Source: Hymenobacter gummosus
Lineage (GTDB): Bacteria > Bacteroidota > Bacteroidia > Cytophagales > Hymenobacteraceae
NCBI RefSeq assembly: GCF_003970915.1
Contig: NZ_RXOF01000015.1
Location: forward strand, 62,001 to 126,000
Direction of reading: 5' to 3'
DNA: 64,000 bases
Shown here piece by piece: positions 15,721 through 25,204 of the stretch (its first letter is position 1; every line of letters begins with the position of its first letter). The position numbers and the translations under genes are program-made. The notes under the pieces are model-generated. The model made no database searches, was not told the origin of the DNA, and saw nothing but the letters and a program-made list of their open reading frames with translations.

Positions 15721-17817
15721 ATGCTGCTCCGTCCGCTGTTGCTCGTTCTGCCCTGCCTGCTCGGGCTGCCCGCCGCTGGCAGCGCCGGCCAGGCCCTGCC
15801 GCCCCACCTGCTGCTCGACGACGCTTTCGACGACAACCGCCAAGGCTGGCGCACCGGCCGCACCGACAACGGCGCCTTCAGCCTGGAAAGTGGCCACTAC
15901 CGCCTTCTGAACCGCCAGGACGTGAGCCTGACCTACCAGCCGCTGCCGCTGAATACCGCCGCCGACTACGCCCTCGAAGCCGCCGTGCAGCTCACGGGCG
16001 GCGGCCGGGGCGGCTTGTTCTGGGGTGCCGCCGACGAAGACAATGGCAACGTCTTCGCCCTCGAAAACGAGGGGCGCAGCTACGTTATCGGGCGCTGGCA
16101 GAAGGGCAAGTGGGAGGAGCTGCACCCGGCCGCGGCCGTACCGGGTACGGTCGTGGGGCAGGCCCACGCCCTGCGCGTGGTGGTGCACGCGGGCAGCATC
16201 AGCTACCTCATCGACGGCACCGAAGTGTGGACGCAGGCGGCCGGGCGGGTGTTTGGCACCGGCGTGGGCCCCTACGCCAGCCGGGCTGTCGATTTGCGCC
16301 TCGACCGCCTGCGCGCCTGGCACACGGCCCGCATCCGCCTCGCCCCCGAGGTGCCCCTCACGCTGGAGCGCACCCCGCTGGGCGCGGCCATCAACGAGCC
16401 CCGGGTGCGCGAAACCAACCCCCGCGTGAGCCCCGACGGCCGGCAGCTCTACTTCGCCCGCGACGTGCGCCAGGGCGAGGCCCAGAACCTCGACATCTTC
16501 GTGGCCCAGCGCCAGCCCGACGGGCGCTACGCCGAGGTGCAGGCCGCCGGCCTGCCGCTCAACAACGAGGGCAACAACGCCGTGGAAAGCATCACGCCCG
16601 ACGGCAACACGGCCCTGCTGCTCAACCTCTACGCCCCCGACGGCCGCAGCCGGCCCGAGCGCGGCGCCTCCCTGGCCCGCCGCCGCCCCGATGGGCAGTG
16701 GGGCCTGCCCGAGCCGGTGCGCTTCCGCGCCCTGCCGCCCACCGCCACCCGCGCCGACTACTTCCTGGCCGCCAGCGGCACCACCATGCTGCTGGCCCTC
16801 GACGCGCCCAGCCACCCGCAGAAGTGCGACCTGTACGTGAGCCACCTCACCCCGCGCGGCGACTGGTCGGAGCCCCGGCTGCTGGGGCCCACGCTGAACA
16901 CGCCCGGCGACGATTACGCCCCCTTCCTGGCCCCCGACGGCAAGACGCTGTACTTCGCCTCGGGCGGCCACCCCGGCTTCGGCGGCGACGATATTTTCGT
17001 CACGACCCGGCTGGACGAGAGCTGGACCAAGTGGAGCGAGCCGCTGAACCTGGGCCCGGGCATCAACACCCTGCAGGACGACGGGTACTTTTCCGTCGCG
17101 GCTGCCGGCGACTACGCCTTTCTGGTTGGCATCAACGAGCAGGGCAACGAGGATTTGTTTCGGGTGACGCTGCCGCCGGCCCTGCGCCCCAAGGCCACCG
17201 TGCTGCTGCGCGGCCGGGTGGTGGATGCCCGCAGCGGCCAGCCCCTCAAAGCCCCCGCCGACGTGAAAGCCGAGCTGCTGCCCAACAACCTGCCCGCCGC
17301 CCAGGCCACGGCCGCCGCGGCCGGCAAGTTTCAGCTGACCTTGCCCGGCGGGGCCGGCTACCAGCTGCGCGTATCGGCCCCCGGCTACCTGCCCGCCACC
17401 GAGGCGCTGGACCTCACCGCCAGCACCCAGTACGGCGAAATCAGCCGCGACATTCCGCTCACGCCCCTGGCCGCCGGCCAGCGCCTGGCGCTGAATAACC
17501 TGTTTTTCCAGCAAAGCAAGGCCGATATCCTGCCCACTTCCCAGCCCGAGCTGGACCGCCTGGTGCAGGTGCTCAAGGACAACCCCGAGCTGCGCATCCG
17601 CCTGGAAGGCCACACCGACAACCAGGGCGACCCGAAGCTGAACGTGAAGCTGTCGGAGGACCGCGTGCAGCACCTGCGCGCCTACCTCGTGGCCCAGGGC
17701 ATTGCCGCCGAGCGCCTGCAGACCCTGGGCTACGGCGGCAGCAAGCCCGTGGCCCCGAACGACAACGAGTACAACCGCCGCAAAAACCGCCGCGTGGAGC
17801 TGGTGGTGCTGGAGTAG
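15721..17817 (+). CDS. OmpA-family protein with PD40 propeller repeats
   Basis: 698 residues; signal peptide at about 1-24. Domain order: an N-terminal jelly-roll region (about 28-210; DDAFDDNRQGWRTG, concanavalin/LamG-like in appearance); a WD40/PD40-type propeller (about 225-470; NPRVSPDGRQLYFARDV, ITPDGNTALLL, FLAPDGKTLYFASGG); a carboxypeptidase-regulatory-like beta-sandwich (about 490-575); and an OmpA C-terminal peptidoglycan-binding domain (about 590-698; FFQQSKADIL, GHTDNQGDPKLN, LSEDRVQHLRAYL). It should sit in the periplasm or outer membrane bound to the cell wall. This architecture is common in Bacteroidota and is related to the PorE-type T9SS component, but that role is not shown here. 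Confidence 0.88.
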   Translation: MLLRPLLLVLPCLLGLPAAGSAGQALPPHLLLDDAFDDNRQGWRTGRTDNGAFSLESGHYRLLNRQDVSLTYQPLPLNTAADYALEAAVQLTGGGRGGLFWGAADEDNGNVFALENEGRSYVIGRWQKGKWEELHPAAAVPGTVVGQAHALRVVVHAGSISYLIDGTEVWTQAAGRVFGTGVGPYASRAVDLRLDRLRAWHTARIRLAPEVPLTLERTPLGAAINEPRVRETNPRVSPDGRQLYFARDVRQGEAQNLDIFVAQRQPDGRYAEVQAAGLPLNNEGNNAVESITPDGNTALLLNLYAPDGRSRPERGASLARRRPDGQWGLPEPVRFRALPPTATRADYFLAASGTTMLLALDAPSHPQKCDLYVSHLTPRGDWSEPRLLGPTLNTPGDDYAPFLAPDGKTLYFASGGHPGFGGDDIFVTTRLDESWTKWSEPLNLGPGINTLQDDGYFSVAAAGDYAFLVGINEQGNEDLFRVTLPPALRPKATVLLRGRVVDARSGQPLKAPADVKAELLPNNLPAAQATAAAAGKFQLTLPGGAGYQLRVSAPGYLPATEALDLTASTQYGEISRDIPLTPLAAGQRLALNNLFFQQSKADILPTSQPELDRLVQVLKDNPELRIRLEGHTDNQGDPKLNVKLSEDRVQHLRAYLVAQGIAAERLQTLGYGGSKPVAPNDNEYNRRKNRRVELVVLE

Positions 17818-17826
17818 CACCGGGGC

Positions 17827-18007
17827 GCTGGCGCCGGTTTAGCCGTCGAAGACGGCGTAACCGGTGCCCGGTATAAGGCAGGCTTTCAGCCTGCGTGGAA
17901 CGTTGCTACATCACGCGGCTCCACTCGTCCGGTCACGCGACGCAGGCTGAAAGCCTGTCTTATGTTTGGCACCGGTTACGCCGCTACGCGGCTAAACCGG
18001 CGCCAGC
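17827..18007. repeat. Palindromic element B2 (second copy of B1)
   Basis: 181 bp with the same 17-base outer arms, the same CGTAACCGGTGCC inner arms and the same GCAGGCTTTCAGCCTGC side hairpins as B1; the central about 45 bases differ. It starts 9 bp past the stop of the OmpA-type gene, mirroring B1 past the stop of ggt. Confidence 0.9.
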
Positions 18008-18090
18008 CCCGCCCGGCGGCAAAAAAACTGACCTGCAGCAGAATAGGCGCCAGCGGCTATTCAATCGTTTGCGCAGCCCGCGCCCGGTTC

Positions 18091-18126
18091 CGCAATCAGC
18101 GCACTCAGCGGAATCAGATAAATCAG
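18091..18126. repeat. Four-unit 9-bp array (nnnAATCAG)
   Basis: Consecutive 9-base units CGCAATCAG, CGCACTCAG, CGGAATCAG, ATAAATCAG, ending 5 bp before the -7 box of the branching-enzyme gene. It could be an upstream control element, or just one more member of the intergenic array family. Confidence 0.65.
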
Positions 18127-18131
18127 CGGTT

Positions 18132-18139
18132 TACCTTTG
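18132..18139 (+). promoter_or_regulatory. Candidate -7 box for the branching-enzyme gene
   Basis: TACCTTTG matches the Bacteroidota -7 consensus TAnnTTTG exactly and lies 26 bp before the ATG at 18166. No convincing -33 TTTG is visible; the expected place is taken by the 9-bp array. Confidence 0.55.
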
Positions 18140-18165
18140 CCCCGAACCAAACGCCTTCCGCGCCA

Positions 18166-20232
18166 ATGGAAACCGCTGCTGCCGCTACCCCGCCCACTGC
18201 CTCGCCCGCCGCTTCCAAGCCGCTGCTGCCCCTGGTGCAGCACGACCCCTGGCTGGAGCCCTACGCCGACGTCATTCAGCGCCGCTACGACCGGCTACTG
18301 GCCCGCAAGGCCGAAATCGAGGCCGAATGCGGCTCCTTAGCTAAGTACGCCTGCCGCCACCAGCAGCTCGGCCTGCACTACGACGCCCGCCGCCGCGGCT
18401 ACTGGCTGCGCGAGTGGGCCCCCGCCGCCCACGCCCTGTTTGCCGTCGGCGACTTCAACGAGTGGGACCGGGGCTATACCCCGCTTACCCGCCGCGACGA
18501 CGGCGTGTGGGAGGTGTTCTTGGCGGAGCAGACCTTCCCGAACCTGACGCCCGGCTCGCGCTACAAAATCCACGTGCACGCCGCCAACGGCCAGCACGAC
18601 CGGCTGCCGGCCACCGTGCGCCGGGTGGTGCAGGACGAGCACAGCAAGGACTTCAGCGCCCAGATCTGGCGGCCCGAGCAGCCGTTTCAGTGGAGCGACC
18701 AGACCTTCCGCGTGGCCAACCACGTGAAGGAGCCGCTCATCTACGAGGCGCACGTGGGCATGGCCCTGGAAGAGGGCCGGGTGGGCTCCTGGCGCGAGTT
18801 TGCCGACCATATCCTGCCCCGCGTTCAGGCCGGGGGCTACAACGTGGTGCAGCTCATGGCCGTGGCCGAGCACCCGTACTACGGCTCCTTCGGCTACCAC
18901 GTGGCCAACTTTTTCGCGCCCTCGGCCCGCTTCGGCACGCCCGAGGACCTCAAGTACCTCATCAACGAAGCCCACCGCCGCGGCCTGGCCGTGGTGATGG
19001 ACATGGTGCACTCGCACAGCGTGAAGAACGAGGCCGAGGGCCTGGGCAACCTCGACGGCTCGGGCGCCCTGTACTTCCACCCGGGCGCGCGCGGGCAGCA
19101 CCCCGGCTGGGATTCGCTGCTGTTCGACTACGGCCGGCCCGAGGTGCAGCAGTTTCTGCTCAGCAACCTGCGCTACTGGCTGGAGGAGTTCCACTTCGAC
19201 GGCTTCCGCTTCGACGGCGTCACCTCCATGCTCTACCACCACCACGGCGAGGGGGCGGCTTTCACCGACTACGGGCAGTATTTCGGCCCCGACGCCGACG
19301 ACGACGCCATCCTGTACCTGCAGCTGGCCACGTCCCTGGTGCGCGAGGTGAAGAAATCGGCCCTGCTCATTGCCGAGGACATGAGCGGGCTGCCCGGCCT
19401 GGCCCGGCCCGTGGCCGAGGGCGGCCTGGGCTTCGACTACCGCCTCAACATGGGCCTGCCCGATTACTGGATCAAGCTGCTCAAGCACCAGCGCGACGAG
19501 GACTGGAGCATGGGCGGCCTCTGGCACCAGCTCACCAACCGCCGCCCGGGCGAGAAAAACGTGGCCTACGCCGAAAGCCACGACCAGGCCCTGGTGGGCG
19601 ACAAATCCATTTCGCACTGGCTGCTCGACGCGCGCATCTACTCGGGCATGTCGCGCCTACAGGAAGCCGACATGATAACGGCCCGCGGCGTGGCCCTGCA
19701 CAAGCTCATTCGCCTCGTCACGCTCGGGGCCGGCGGCGAGGCCTATATGAACTTTATCGGCAACGAGTTCGGCCACCCCGAGTGGGTGGACTTCCCGCGC
19801 GAGGGCAACAACTGGAGCCACCACTACGCCCGCCGCCAGTGGAGCCTGGCCGACAACCCTGACCTGTACTTCCACAGCTGGTTGCTCTTCGACCGGGCCA
19901 TGATTCAGCTGGAGCGCCGCACCCGCTTCCTGGCCGCGCCGGCCAAGCTGCTGCACGCCGACGAGGACAACAAAGTGCTGGCCTTTGAGCGCGGCGGCCT
20001 GGTGTTCGTGTTCAACTTCCACCCCGAGCGCAGCATCTCCGATTACCGCTTCTTCGCGGGCACCGCCGGCAGCTATACGCCCGTGCTGGACTCCGACCAG
20101 GCGGACTTCGGCGGCTACCAGCGCATCCAGCCCGAGGTGAAGCACTTCACCCAGCCCGACGAGCACGGCACGCCCTTCCTGAGCCTGTACCTGCCCAGCC
20201 GCACCGCTCAGGTGCTGCAGCGCGGCAAGTAG
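18166..20232 (+). CDS. glgB: 1,4-alpha-glucan branching enzyme
   Basis: 688 residues from the ATG at 18166; the open frame extends upstream into repeat B2, but the -7 box and the family N-terminus support this start. It makes alpha-1,6 branches in glycogen. An N-terminal CBM48-type domain (GYWLREWAPAAHALFAVGDFNEWDRG, split here as about 78-103) precedes the GH13 barrel: nucleophile Asp350 in FDGFRFDGVTSM, acid/base Glu404 in LLIAEDMSG, third acid Asp473 in YAESHDQALVGDK. The spelling resembles the eukaryotic-type (GH13_8) branching enzymes found in Bacteroidota rather than the E. coli type. A bidirectional terminator follows. Together with the GT5-like and GH31 genes it marks a glycogen-metabolism neighbourhood. 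Confidence 0.93.
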   Translation: METAAAATPPTASPAASKPLLPLVQHDPWLEPYADVIQRRYDRLLARKAEIEAECGSLAKYACRHQQLGLHYDARRRGYWLREWAPAAHALFAVGDFNEWDRGYTPLTRRDDGVWEVFLAEQTFPNLTPGSRYKIHVHAANGQHDRLPATVRRVVQDEHSKDFSAQIWRPEQPFQWSDQTFRVANHVKEPLIYEAHVGMALEEGRVGSWREFADHILPRVQAGGYNVVQLMAVAEHPYYGSFGYHVANFFAPSARFGTPEDLKYLINEAHRRGLAVVMDMVHSHSVKNEAEGLGNLDGSGALYFHPGARGQHPGWDSLLFDYGRPEVQQFLLSNLRYWLEEFHFDGFRFDGVTSMLYHHHGEGAAFTDYGQYFGPDADDDAILYLQLATSLVREVKKSALLIAEDMSGLPGLARPVAEGGLGFDYRLNMGLPDYWIKLLKHQRDEDWSMGGLWHQLTNRRPGEKNVAYAESHDQALVGDKSISHWLLDARIYSGMSRLQEADMITARGVALHKLIRLVTLGAGGEAYMNFIGNEFGHPEWVDFPREGNNWSHHYARRQWSLADNPDLYFHSWLLFDRAMIQLERRTRFLAAPAKLLHADEDNKVLAFERGGLVFVFNFHPERSISDYRFFAGTAGSYTPVLDSDQADFGGYQRIQPEVKHFTQPDEHGTPFLSLYLPSRTAQVLQRGK

Positions 20233-20255
20233 GCGCCCCGCTCCGATTCAAAACA

Positions 20256-20294
20256 ACAACGGCCCGCTTCCCCTGGCAGGAAGCGGGCCGTTGT
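20256..20294. terminator. Bidirectional terminator between glgB and the propeller-repeat gene
   Basis: Perfect 16-bp stem (20256-20271 with 20279-20294) around a seven-base loop, between two convergent genes. The AACAAC / GTTGT ends give a modest U/A-rich flank. Confidence 0.85.
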
Positions 20295-20313
20295 GGCATT
20301 GGGCGGGGCCGGG

Positions 20314-23300
20314 CTACTGTTTTACCAAGCGCCCGGTCTGCGCGCCGCTGCGCACGATGTACACGCCGGCAGGGAGGGCGGCGGGCAGCACCAGCCGGGC
20401 CTGACCGGCCGCATCGGCCGTGGCCGCCAGCACTACCCGGCCCAGCACGTCCACGACCTGCACCGCCGCGCCAGGGGCCGCGCCGCTGAGGCGGGCGGCG
20501 TGGGCGGCGGGGTTGGGGTACACCGCCAGGGCGGGCGCGTCAGCCGCGGGCCGGCGCACGGCGCGCACCTCGGAGTAGCTGAACGTGCCGTCCTGGTCGA
20601 TTTGGCGCAGGCGGTAGTAAAGCAGCGGCGCGCCGGCCGGCAGGTTTTCATCGAGTAGGTGGTAGTGGCGCGGGCTGGTGCTGTGGCCGGCCGCCGCCCG
20701 GCGGCCCACCCGCGCAAACGTGCGTCCGTCGAGGCTGCGCTCCACCTCAAAGGCGGCACTGTTCTCTTCCTGCGCCGTAGCCCAGGCCAGGCGCACGGCG
20801 CCCGGCCCGTCGGGCGCCGCGGTGAAGTCCGTCAGCACCACGGGCAGCACGGTGTTGGTGGGCAGCAGGCCCAGGAAATCGGTCTGGCTCCCGATGGGCG
20901 CGCTGAGCACGAAGCTGTTGAAGGTGGCGGCCGGCACCACGGTCCCTACCACGTACACGTTGGTGCCGCGCAGGGTAAGGCCGTAGCCTTCGTCGGGGCC
21001 CGCGCCGCCGCCGGCCTGGGCCCATTCGATGCGGGCCGTGTTGATGGAGCCGTCGACGAGGTCGGTGTAGCGGGCTACCACTAGGTCGCGGGAGCTGGTG
21101 CTGCTGGCCCCCGCCTGCTGGAAAGTGCCCGCCGTGGTGCCGTTGCCGCCGAAGCGCACGGCGTTGGCATCGGCCAGGTCGTTGGTGACGAAGCCGGTCA
21201 CGTACACGCCCGTATTGTCCACCGCCACGCCAGCCCCACCGTCGGCGCCGGAGCCGCCCCCGGTCTGGGTCCAGCGCAGCGTAGCCGAGGTGCCGTTGTC
21301 GGTGTACTTGGCCAGCACCAGATCCGGGCTGCTGGTGCCGCTGGTGCCGTTCACCGGCGCCGTGCCGGGGGTGGTGCCCGCGCCGCCGAAGCGCACGGCG
21401 TTGCCGTCGGCCGCGGTATTGGTGATGAAGCCCGTCACGTACACGCTCGTCCCGCTCACGGCCACGCCGTAGCCCGCATCGGAGACGGTGCCGCCGCCCA
21501 CCTGGCTCCAGCCGAAGGTGCCGGTGGTGCCGTTGTCGGTGTACTTGGCCAGCACCAGGTCGTTGCCGGTGCCGCTGTTGACGCCGTTGGTGCTGGCCCC
21601 GTTCTGCTGCACGCCGGCCAGCGTGGTGCCGCTGCCGCCGAAGCGGGCGAGGTTGACGTCGCTCAGGTTATTGGTGAGCTGGCCCACCACGTACACGCTC
21701 GTTACCCCGCTCACCGTGGCCACCGCCAGGCCGTAGCCGGCGTCGGTTTCCCGGCCGCCGCCCACCTGGCTCCACTGGAACGCGGCCGAGGAGCCGTTGT
21801 CGGTGTACTTGGCCAGCACGATGTCGGTATTGTTGCTGATGGAGTTGCCGGAGGCGCCGTACTGCGGCGCGCTGCCAGCCGTAGTGCCGCTGCCGCCGAA
21901 GCTTACCCGGCTGCTATTGGTCGTGTTGTTGTGGATGTGGCCCGTCACGTACACCTTGGTGCCCTCCACGGCCACGGCGTAGCCCTGGTCGTTGCCGTAG
22001 CCACCGGCTATCTGGTTCCAGGCCAGCGTGGCCGACGTGCCGTTGTCGGTGTACTTGAGCAGGAACAGGTCGAAGCTGGCCGCGTCGTTGTTCACGTTGA
22101 CCCCGTTGACCGGCACCGTGCCGGCCGTGGCGCCCGTGCCGCCGATGCGCACCAGGTTGGCGTCGGTCCGGCTGTTGAAGAACGTGCCGGTGACGTAGAT
22201 GCTGCTGCCGCTCACGGCAATGCCGTTGGCGCCGTCGTTGCCGTTGCCGCCCCCGCTCAGGGCCCAGGCCCAGGTGCGGGTACCGGGCACGTACTTGGCC
22301 ACGAAGAAGTCGTTGGCCGTGCCGCCGCTTTCCCCCACGCCATCGGCCGTAAGGACGGTGCTGCCGAATGTTATCTGCCCCGAGAAGGAGCCCGTCACGA
22401 ACACGTTGCCGGCCGCGTCGGTGGCCACGGCCCGGGTAGTACTCAGGCCCCCGTGCGCGGGCGAGGCCACGGCTAGCCAGCTGCCGTCGGCCGCTGCCAG
22501 GGTGCTGATGGTGGCGCGCACGTCGCGGGTGCCGGCCAGCTGGGCGGTGCTGGCCGCGCCGAAGCTGAAGCCCGTGACAGTGGCGTTTACCTGACCGCCC
22601 ACGTAGAGCGTGCCGCCCCGCAGCGCCAGGTCCTGGCCGTATTCCTGGCGCGAACCGCCGGCCGTTTGCGTCCAGTCCAGCGTGGCCGAGCTGCCGGCAT
22701 CGGTATACTTGGCAATCAGCGCGTCGACGCTGTACACGCTGCTGGCGCCGGGCCGGGCTACTGCGGCCAGCGTGGTGCCGCTGCCACCGAAGCGCACGGC
22801 CCGCTCATCCGCCGTGGAGTTGGAGATGTTGCCCGATACGTACACGTCGGAGCCGCTGGCGGTAACGGCAATGCCGCCGTCGGACTGGTTGCCGCCGCCC
22901 ACCTGGCTCCACTGGAACGTAGCCGAACTGCCGTTGTCGGTGTACTTGGCCAGCACCAGGTCGTTGCCGCTGGCGGTACTGGCCCCGGCCTGCGCCGCCG
23001 TGCCGGGCGTGGTGCCCGTGCCGCCGAAGCGCACGGCCTGGGCGTCGGCGCGGGTGTTGGTAATGGAGCCGGTCACGTACACGCTCGTGCCGCTGACGGC
23101 AATGCCCGCGGCTTCGTCGCCGGCCGAGCCGCCGCCCACCTGGCTCCACCCGAACGTGGCCGAGGCGCCGTTGTCGGTGTACTTGGCCACCACAATGTCG
23201 CGGCTGCTGGTGGCGTGGGCCCCGGCCTGCGCCGCCGTACCGCCGAAGCGCACGAGGCTGGCGTCGGCCTGGTCGTTGGTGATGTAGCCCGTCACGTACA

Positions 23301-24156
23301 CGCTCGTGCCGCTCACGGCAATGCTGCTGCCCTGGTCGAAGCTGGTGCCGCCGGCCACCTGCACCCAACTCACGCTGGGCGAGGCGCCGTTGTCGGTGTA
23401 CTTGGCCACTACGATGTCGCGGGTGTTGCTGGTGCTGGCGCCGGGCGCGCTGGTCGTACCGCCGAAGCGCACGAGGCTGGCATCGAGCTGGCTGTTGGTA
23501 ATCAGGCCCGTCACGTACACGCTGGTGCCACTCACGGCCAGGTCGATGCCCGCGTCGTAGCCGGTGCCGCCCGCTGCCTGTACCCAGCTCAGGGTGGCCG
23601 AGCTGCCGTTGTCGGTATACTTGGCCACGATCAAATCGTCGTTGGTGGCGCCGCTGCTGCTGCCGGGTACGGCCACCGAGGCGGTGCCGCTGCCCGTATC
23701 GAAGCGGACGCCGTTGCCATTGGCCGCGTTGTTCTGCGTGGTGCCCGTCACGTACACGCTGTTGCCGCTGATGGCAATGCTGTTGCCGGTTTCGCCCCCG
23801 GTGCCGCCGCCGCGCACGGCCCAGGCCCAGGTGCCGGTGCCGGGCACGTACTTGGCAATAAACAAGTCGGTGGTGCCGGCGCTGGTGAGGACGGTGCTGC
23901 CAAAGCCCACCTGCCCGGTAATGGTGCCGGTAACAAACACGTTGCCGGCGGCATCCAGGGCAATGCCCCGCACCAGGGACGTGCCGCCAAGCTGGCTGCT
24001 GCTGCCAATGGTGGCGTCGCTCCAGGCCGGGGCCTGGGCGCGGGCCGTGGTCGGGCCCAGCGCCAGCCAGCACCACGCCAGCTGCAGCAAATACCAGGGG
24101 GCATGCCGGCCGGGCAAGGTCCGGGCGCGGTCAAAAAGGAGGTAAGGGTTTGTCAT
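20314..24156 (-). CDS. Large secreted beta-propeller-repeat protein with T9SS C-terminus
   Basis: 1280 residues; signal peptide at about 1-41 (ending TTARAQA). About twelve repeats of 70-90 residues follow, each with the pattern GNSIAISGNSVYVTGTI, then FGGT, then DLVLAKYTDNGSSATF, then WSQVGGG. These match the SBBP (seven-bladed beta-propeller) repeat type, so one or two propellers are likely. The last about 170 residues hold a fibronectin-like segment (VLTDFTAAPDG ... YYRLRQIDQDGTFSYSE) and a T9SS type A sorting domain (LAVYPNPAAHAARL ... LPAGVYIVRSG). It should be surface-exposed or released. Repeat units are nearly identical, pointing to recent internal duplication. Ligand unknown. Confidence 0.85.
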   Translation of the reverse strand: MTNPYLLFDRARTLPGRHAPWYLLQLAWCWLALGPTTARAQAPAWSDATIGSSSQLGGTSLVRGIALDAAGNVFVTGTITGQVGFGSTVLTSAGTTDLFIAKYVPGTGTWAWAVRGGGTGGETGNSIAISGNSVYVTGTTQNNAANGNGVRFDTGSGTASVAVPGSSSGATNDDLIVAKYTDNGSSATLSWVQAAGGTGYDAGIDLAVSGTSVYVTGLITNSQLDASLVRFGGTTSAPGASTSNTRDIVVAKYTDNGASPSVSWVQVAGGTSFDQGSSIAVSGTSVYVTGYITNDQADASLVRFGGTAAQAGAHATSSRDIVVAKYTDNGASATFGWSQVGGGSAGDEAAGIAVSGTSVYVTGSITNTRADAQAVRFGGTGTTPGTAAQAGASTASGNDLVLAKYTDNGSSATFQWSQVGGGNQSDGGIAVTASGSDVYVSGNISNSTADERAVRFGGSGTTLAAVARPGASSVYSVDALIAKYTDAGSSATLDWTQTAGGSRQEYGQDLALRGGTLYVGGQVNATVTGFSFGAASTAQLAGTRDVRATISTLAAADGSWLAVASPAHGGLSTTRAVATDAAGNVFVTGSFSGQITFGSTVLTADGVGESGGTANDFFVAKYVPGTRTWAWALSGGGNGNDGANGIAVSGSSIYVTGTFFNSRTDANLVRIGGTGATAGTVPVNGVNVNNDAASFDLFLLKYTDNGTSATLAWNQIAGGYGNDQGYAVAVEGTKVYVTGHIHNNTTNSSRVSFGGSGTTAGSAPQYGASGNSISNNTDIVLAKYTDNGSSAAFQWSQVGGGRETDAGYGLAVATVSGVTSVYVVGQLTNNLSDVNLARFGGSGTTLAGVQQNGASTNGVNSGTGNDLVLAKYTDNGTTGTFGWSQVGGGTVSDAGYGVAVSGTSVYVTGFITNTAADGNAVRFGGAGTTPGTAPVNGTSGTSSPDLVLAKYTDNGTSATLRWTQTGGGSGADGGAGVAVDNTGVYVTGFVTNDLADANAVRFGGNGTTAGTFQQAGASSTSSRDLVVARYTDLVDGSINTARIEWAQAGGGAGPDEGYGLTLRGTNVYVVGTVVPAATFNSFVLSAPIGSQTDFLGLLPTNTVLPVVLTDFTAAPDGPGAVRLAWATAQEENSAAFEVERSLDGRTFARVGRRAAAGHSTSPRHYHLLDENLPAGAPLLYYRLRQIDQDGTFSYSEVRAVRRPAADAPALAVYPNPAAHAARLSGAAPGAAVQVVDVLGRVVLAATADAAGQARLVLPAALPAGVYIVRSGAQTGRLVKQ

Positions 24157-24703
24157 GCAATGGGTGTTGGGGAGAGGGGACGGAATGAGCAGCGTCGCTC
24201 AGGTAGACTACTCTTAGCCGAGTAGTGGCGGGTAAAGTTACTAGCAGACAATTGTTTATGCCGGCTGGTGCTTTCGTTTGGGTAAGGTCACAAAGCCGCC
24301 GCCGGCCGCCGCCAAAACAGCGGCCCGTAACGCGGTACCCCCAAAGACTTCGTCCGCTGCCCTCGGCTGCAAGGAGCCGCCAACCTGCCACTCGGCGCCG
24401 CGCGAAACCAGCGCCAACCCAGCTCGAATACCCTGCGCACGGACGGTGAACCGAGACCTGCGTCAGTTCAATAGCAGCCTAGCTGGCATTCTGGGTTGCC
24501 GCATTCCTGTCTCCGTTTCTGCCCATTGAATAGGGCCGCGCCCGGAACCCGAAACTACCGAGCAGTCCAAACGGGCGGGGCCACGCCGGCAGCGCCCGGC
24601 TGTGGCCGGGCGTGCTCCACTCATTGCAAACGCACCTACCCGGCCGCCGGGGCCGCGGTGCGGACGGGCAGTACCAGCCTGAGCCGTTGCTAGGGCTGGC
24701 CTT
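24157..24703. other. 547-bp gap without a supportable gene
   Basis: Both strands were read for coding potential; only short open frames without family resemblance occur. Small hairpins are present at 24208-24225 (CTACTC/GAGTAG) and 24593-24612 (CGCCCGGC/GCCGGGCG). The stretch next to 24156 is less GC-rich and probably contains the promoter of the propeller-repeat gene, but no clear -7/-33 pair is visible. Confidence 0.5.
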
Positions 24704-25192
24704 TTAGCTGCGCTTGCGCCCGGCCTTGATCATTTCCACGGCCTTGCTGATGCGTTCGTAGCGCGTCTCCGTTTTCTTGGCCGACTCAATCCAGCGGGTG
24801 TACTCGCGCTGGTGGGTGTAGGCCATGTCCTCGAAGCGCTGGCGCAGGCCGGCTTGGCTGAGGGCGCGGGCAAAGTCCTCGGATACTTCGGCCACGCGCG
24901 GCTCTGTGTCGCGGGCCAGCTGCACCTGCACGGTGTTGCCCCAGGTTTTGCCAATGGAGCCGCGCACCTGTTTCGGCACGCCCAGCAGGTGCTGCCCGTC
25001 GCCCATGGGCACCAGGGAGCCGCGGTAGGGAAAGCCGTCGAAGGTGGCCAGCACTTTTACCTGGGCGCGGGTGCCGTAGGCCTCCTTCACGTCGAAGGGA
25101 ATGACGACGAACACGCCGCCGTTTTCGCTTTCCAGCTCCAGCTCGGCTTCGAAAGTATGCTCGGGGGTGAAGGCGGGGAAATCGGAGGGCAT
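24704..25192 (-). CDS. DUF1905 / YdeI (OmpD-associated)-like protein
   Basis: 162 residues, no signal peptide, cytoplasmic. The N-terminal about 95 residues fit DUF1905 (FEAELELESENGGVFVVIPFDV, then VKVLATFDGFPYRGSLVPMGDG, then LLGVPKQVRGSIGKTWGNTVQV). The C-terminal about 60 residues fit the YdeI/OmpD-associated helical domain (LSQAGLRQRFEDMAYTHQREYTRWIESAKKTETRYERISKAVEMI). Proteins with this pair are common in soil bacteria; YdeI-type proteins have been tied to resistance to antimicrobial peptides, but the molecular role is not settled. It follows the GT5-like gene by 12 bp on the same strand, so the two are likely co-transcribed. Confidence 0.85.
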   Translation of the reverse strand: MPSDFPAFTPEHTFEAELELESENGGVFVVIPFDVKEAYGTRAQVKVLATFDGFPYRGSLVPMGDGQHLLGVPKQVRGSIGKTWGNTVQVQLARDTEPRVAEVSEDFARALSQAGLRQRFEDMAYTHQREYTRWIESAKKTETRYERISKAVEMIKAGRKRS

Positions 25193-25204
25193 GGGCGGGT
25201 GGGG

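Noticed and set aside
24225-24693. Short open frames in the 547-bp gap
   Set aside because: No start context, no motif, overlapping each other in different frames.
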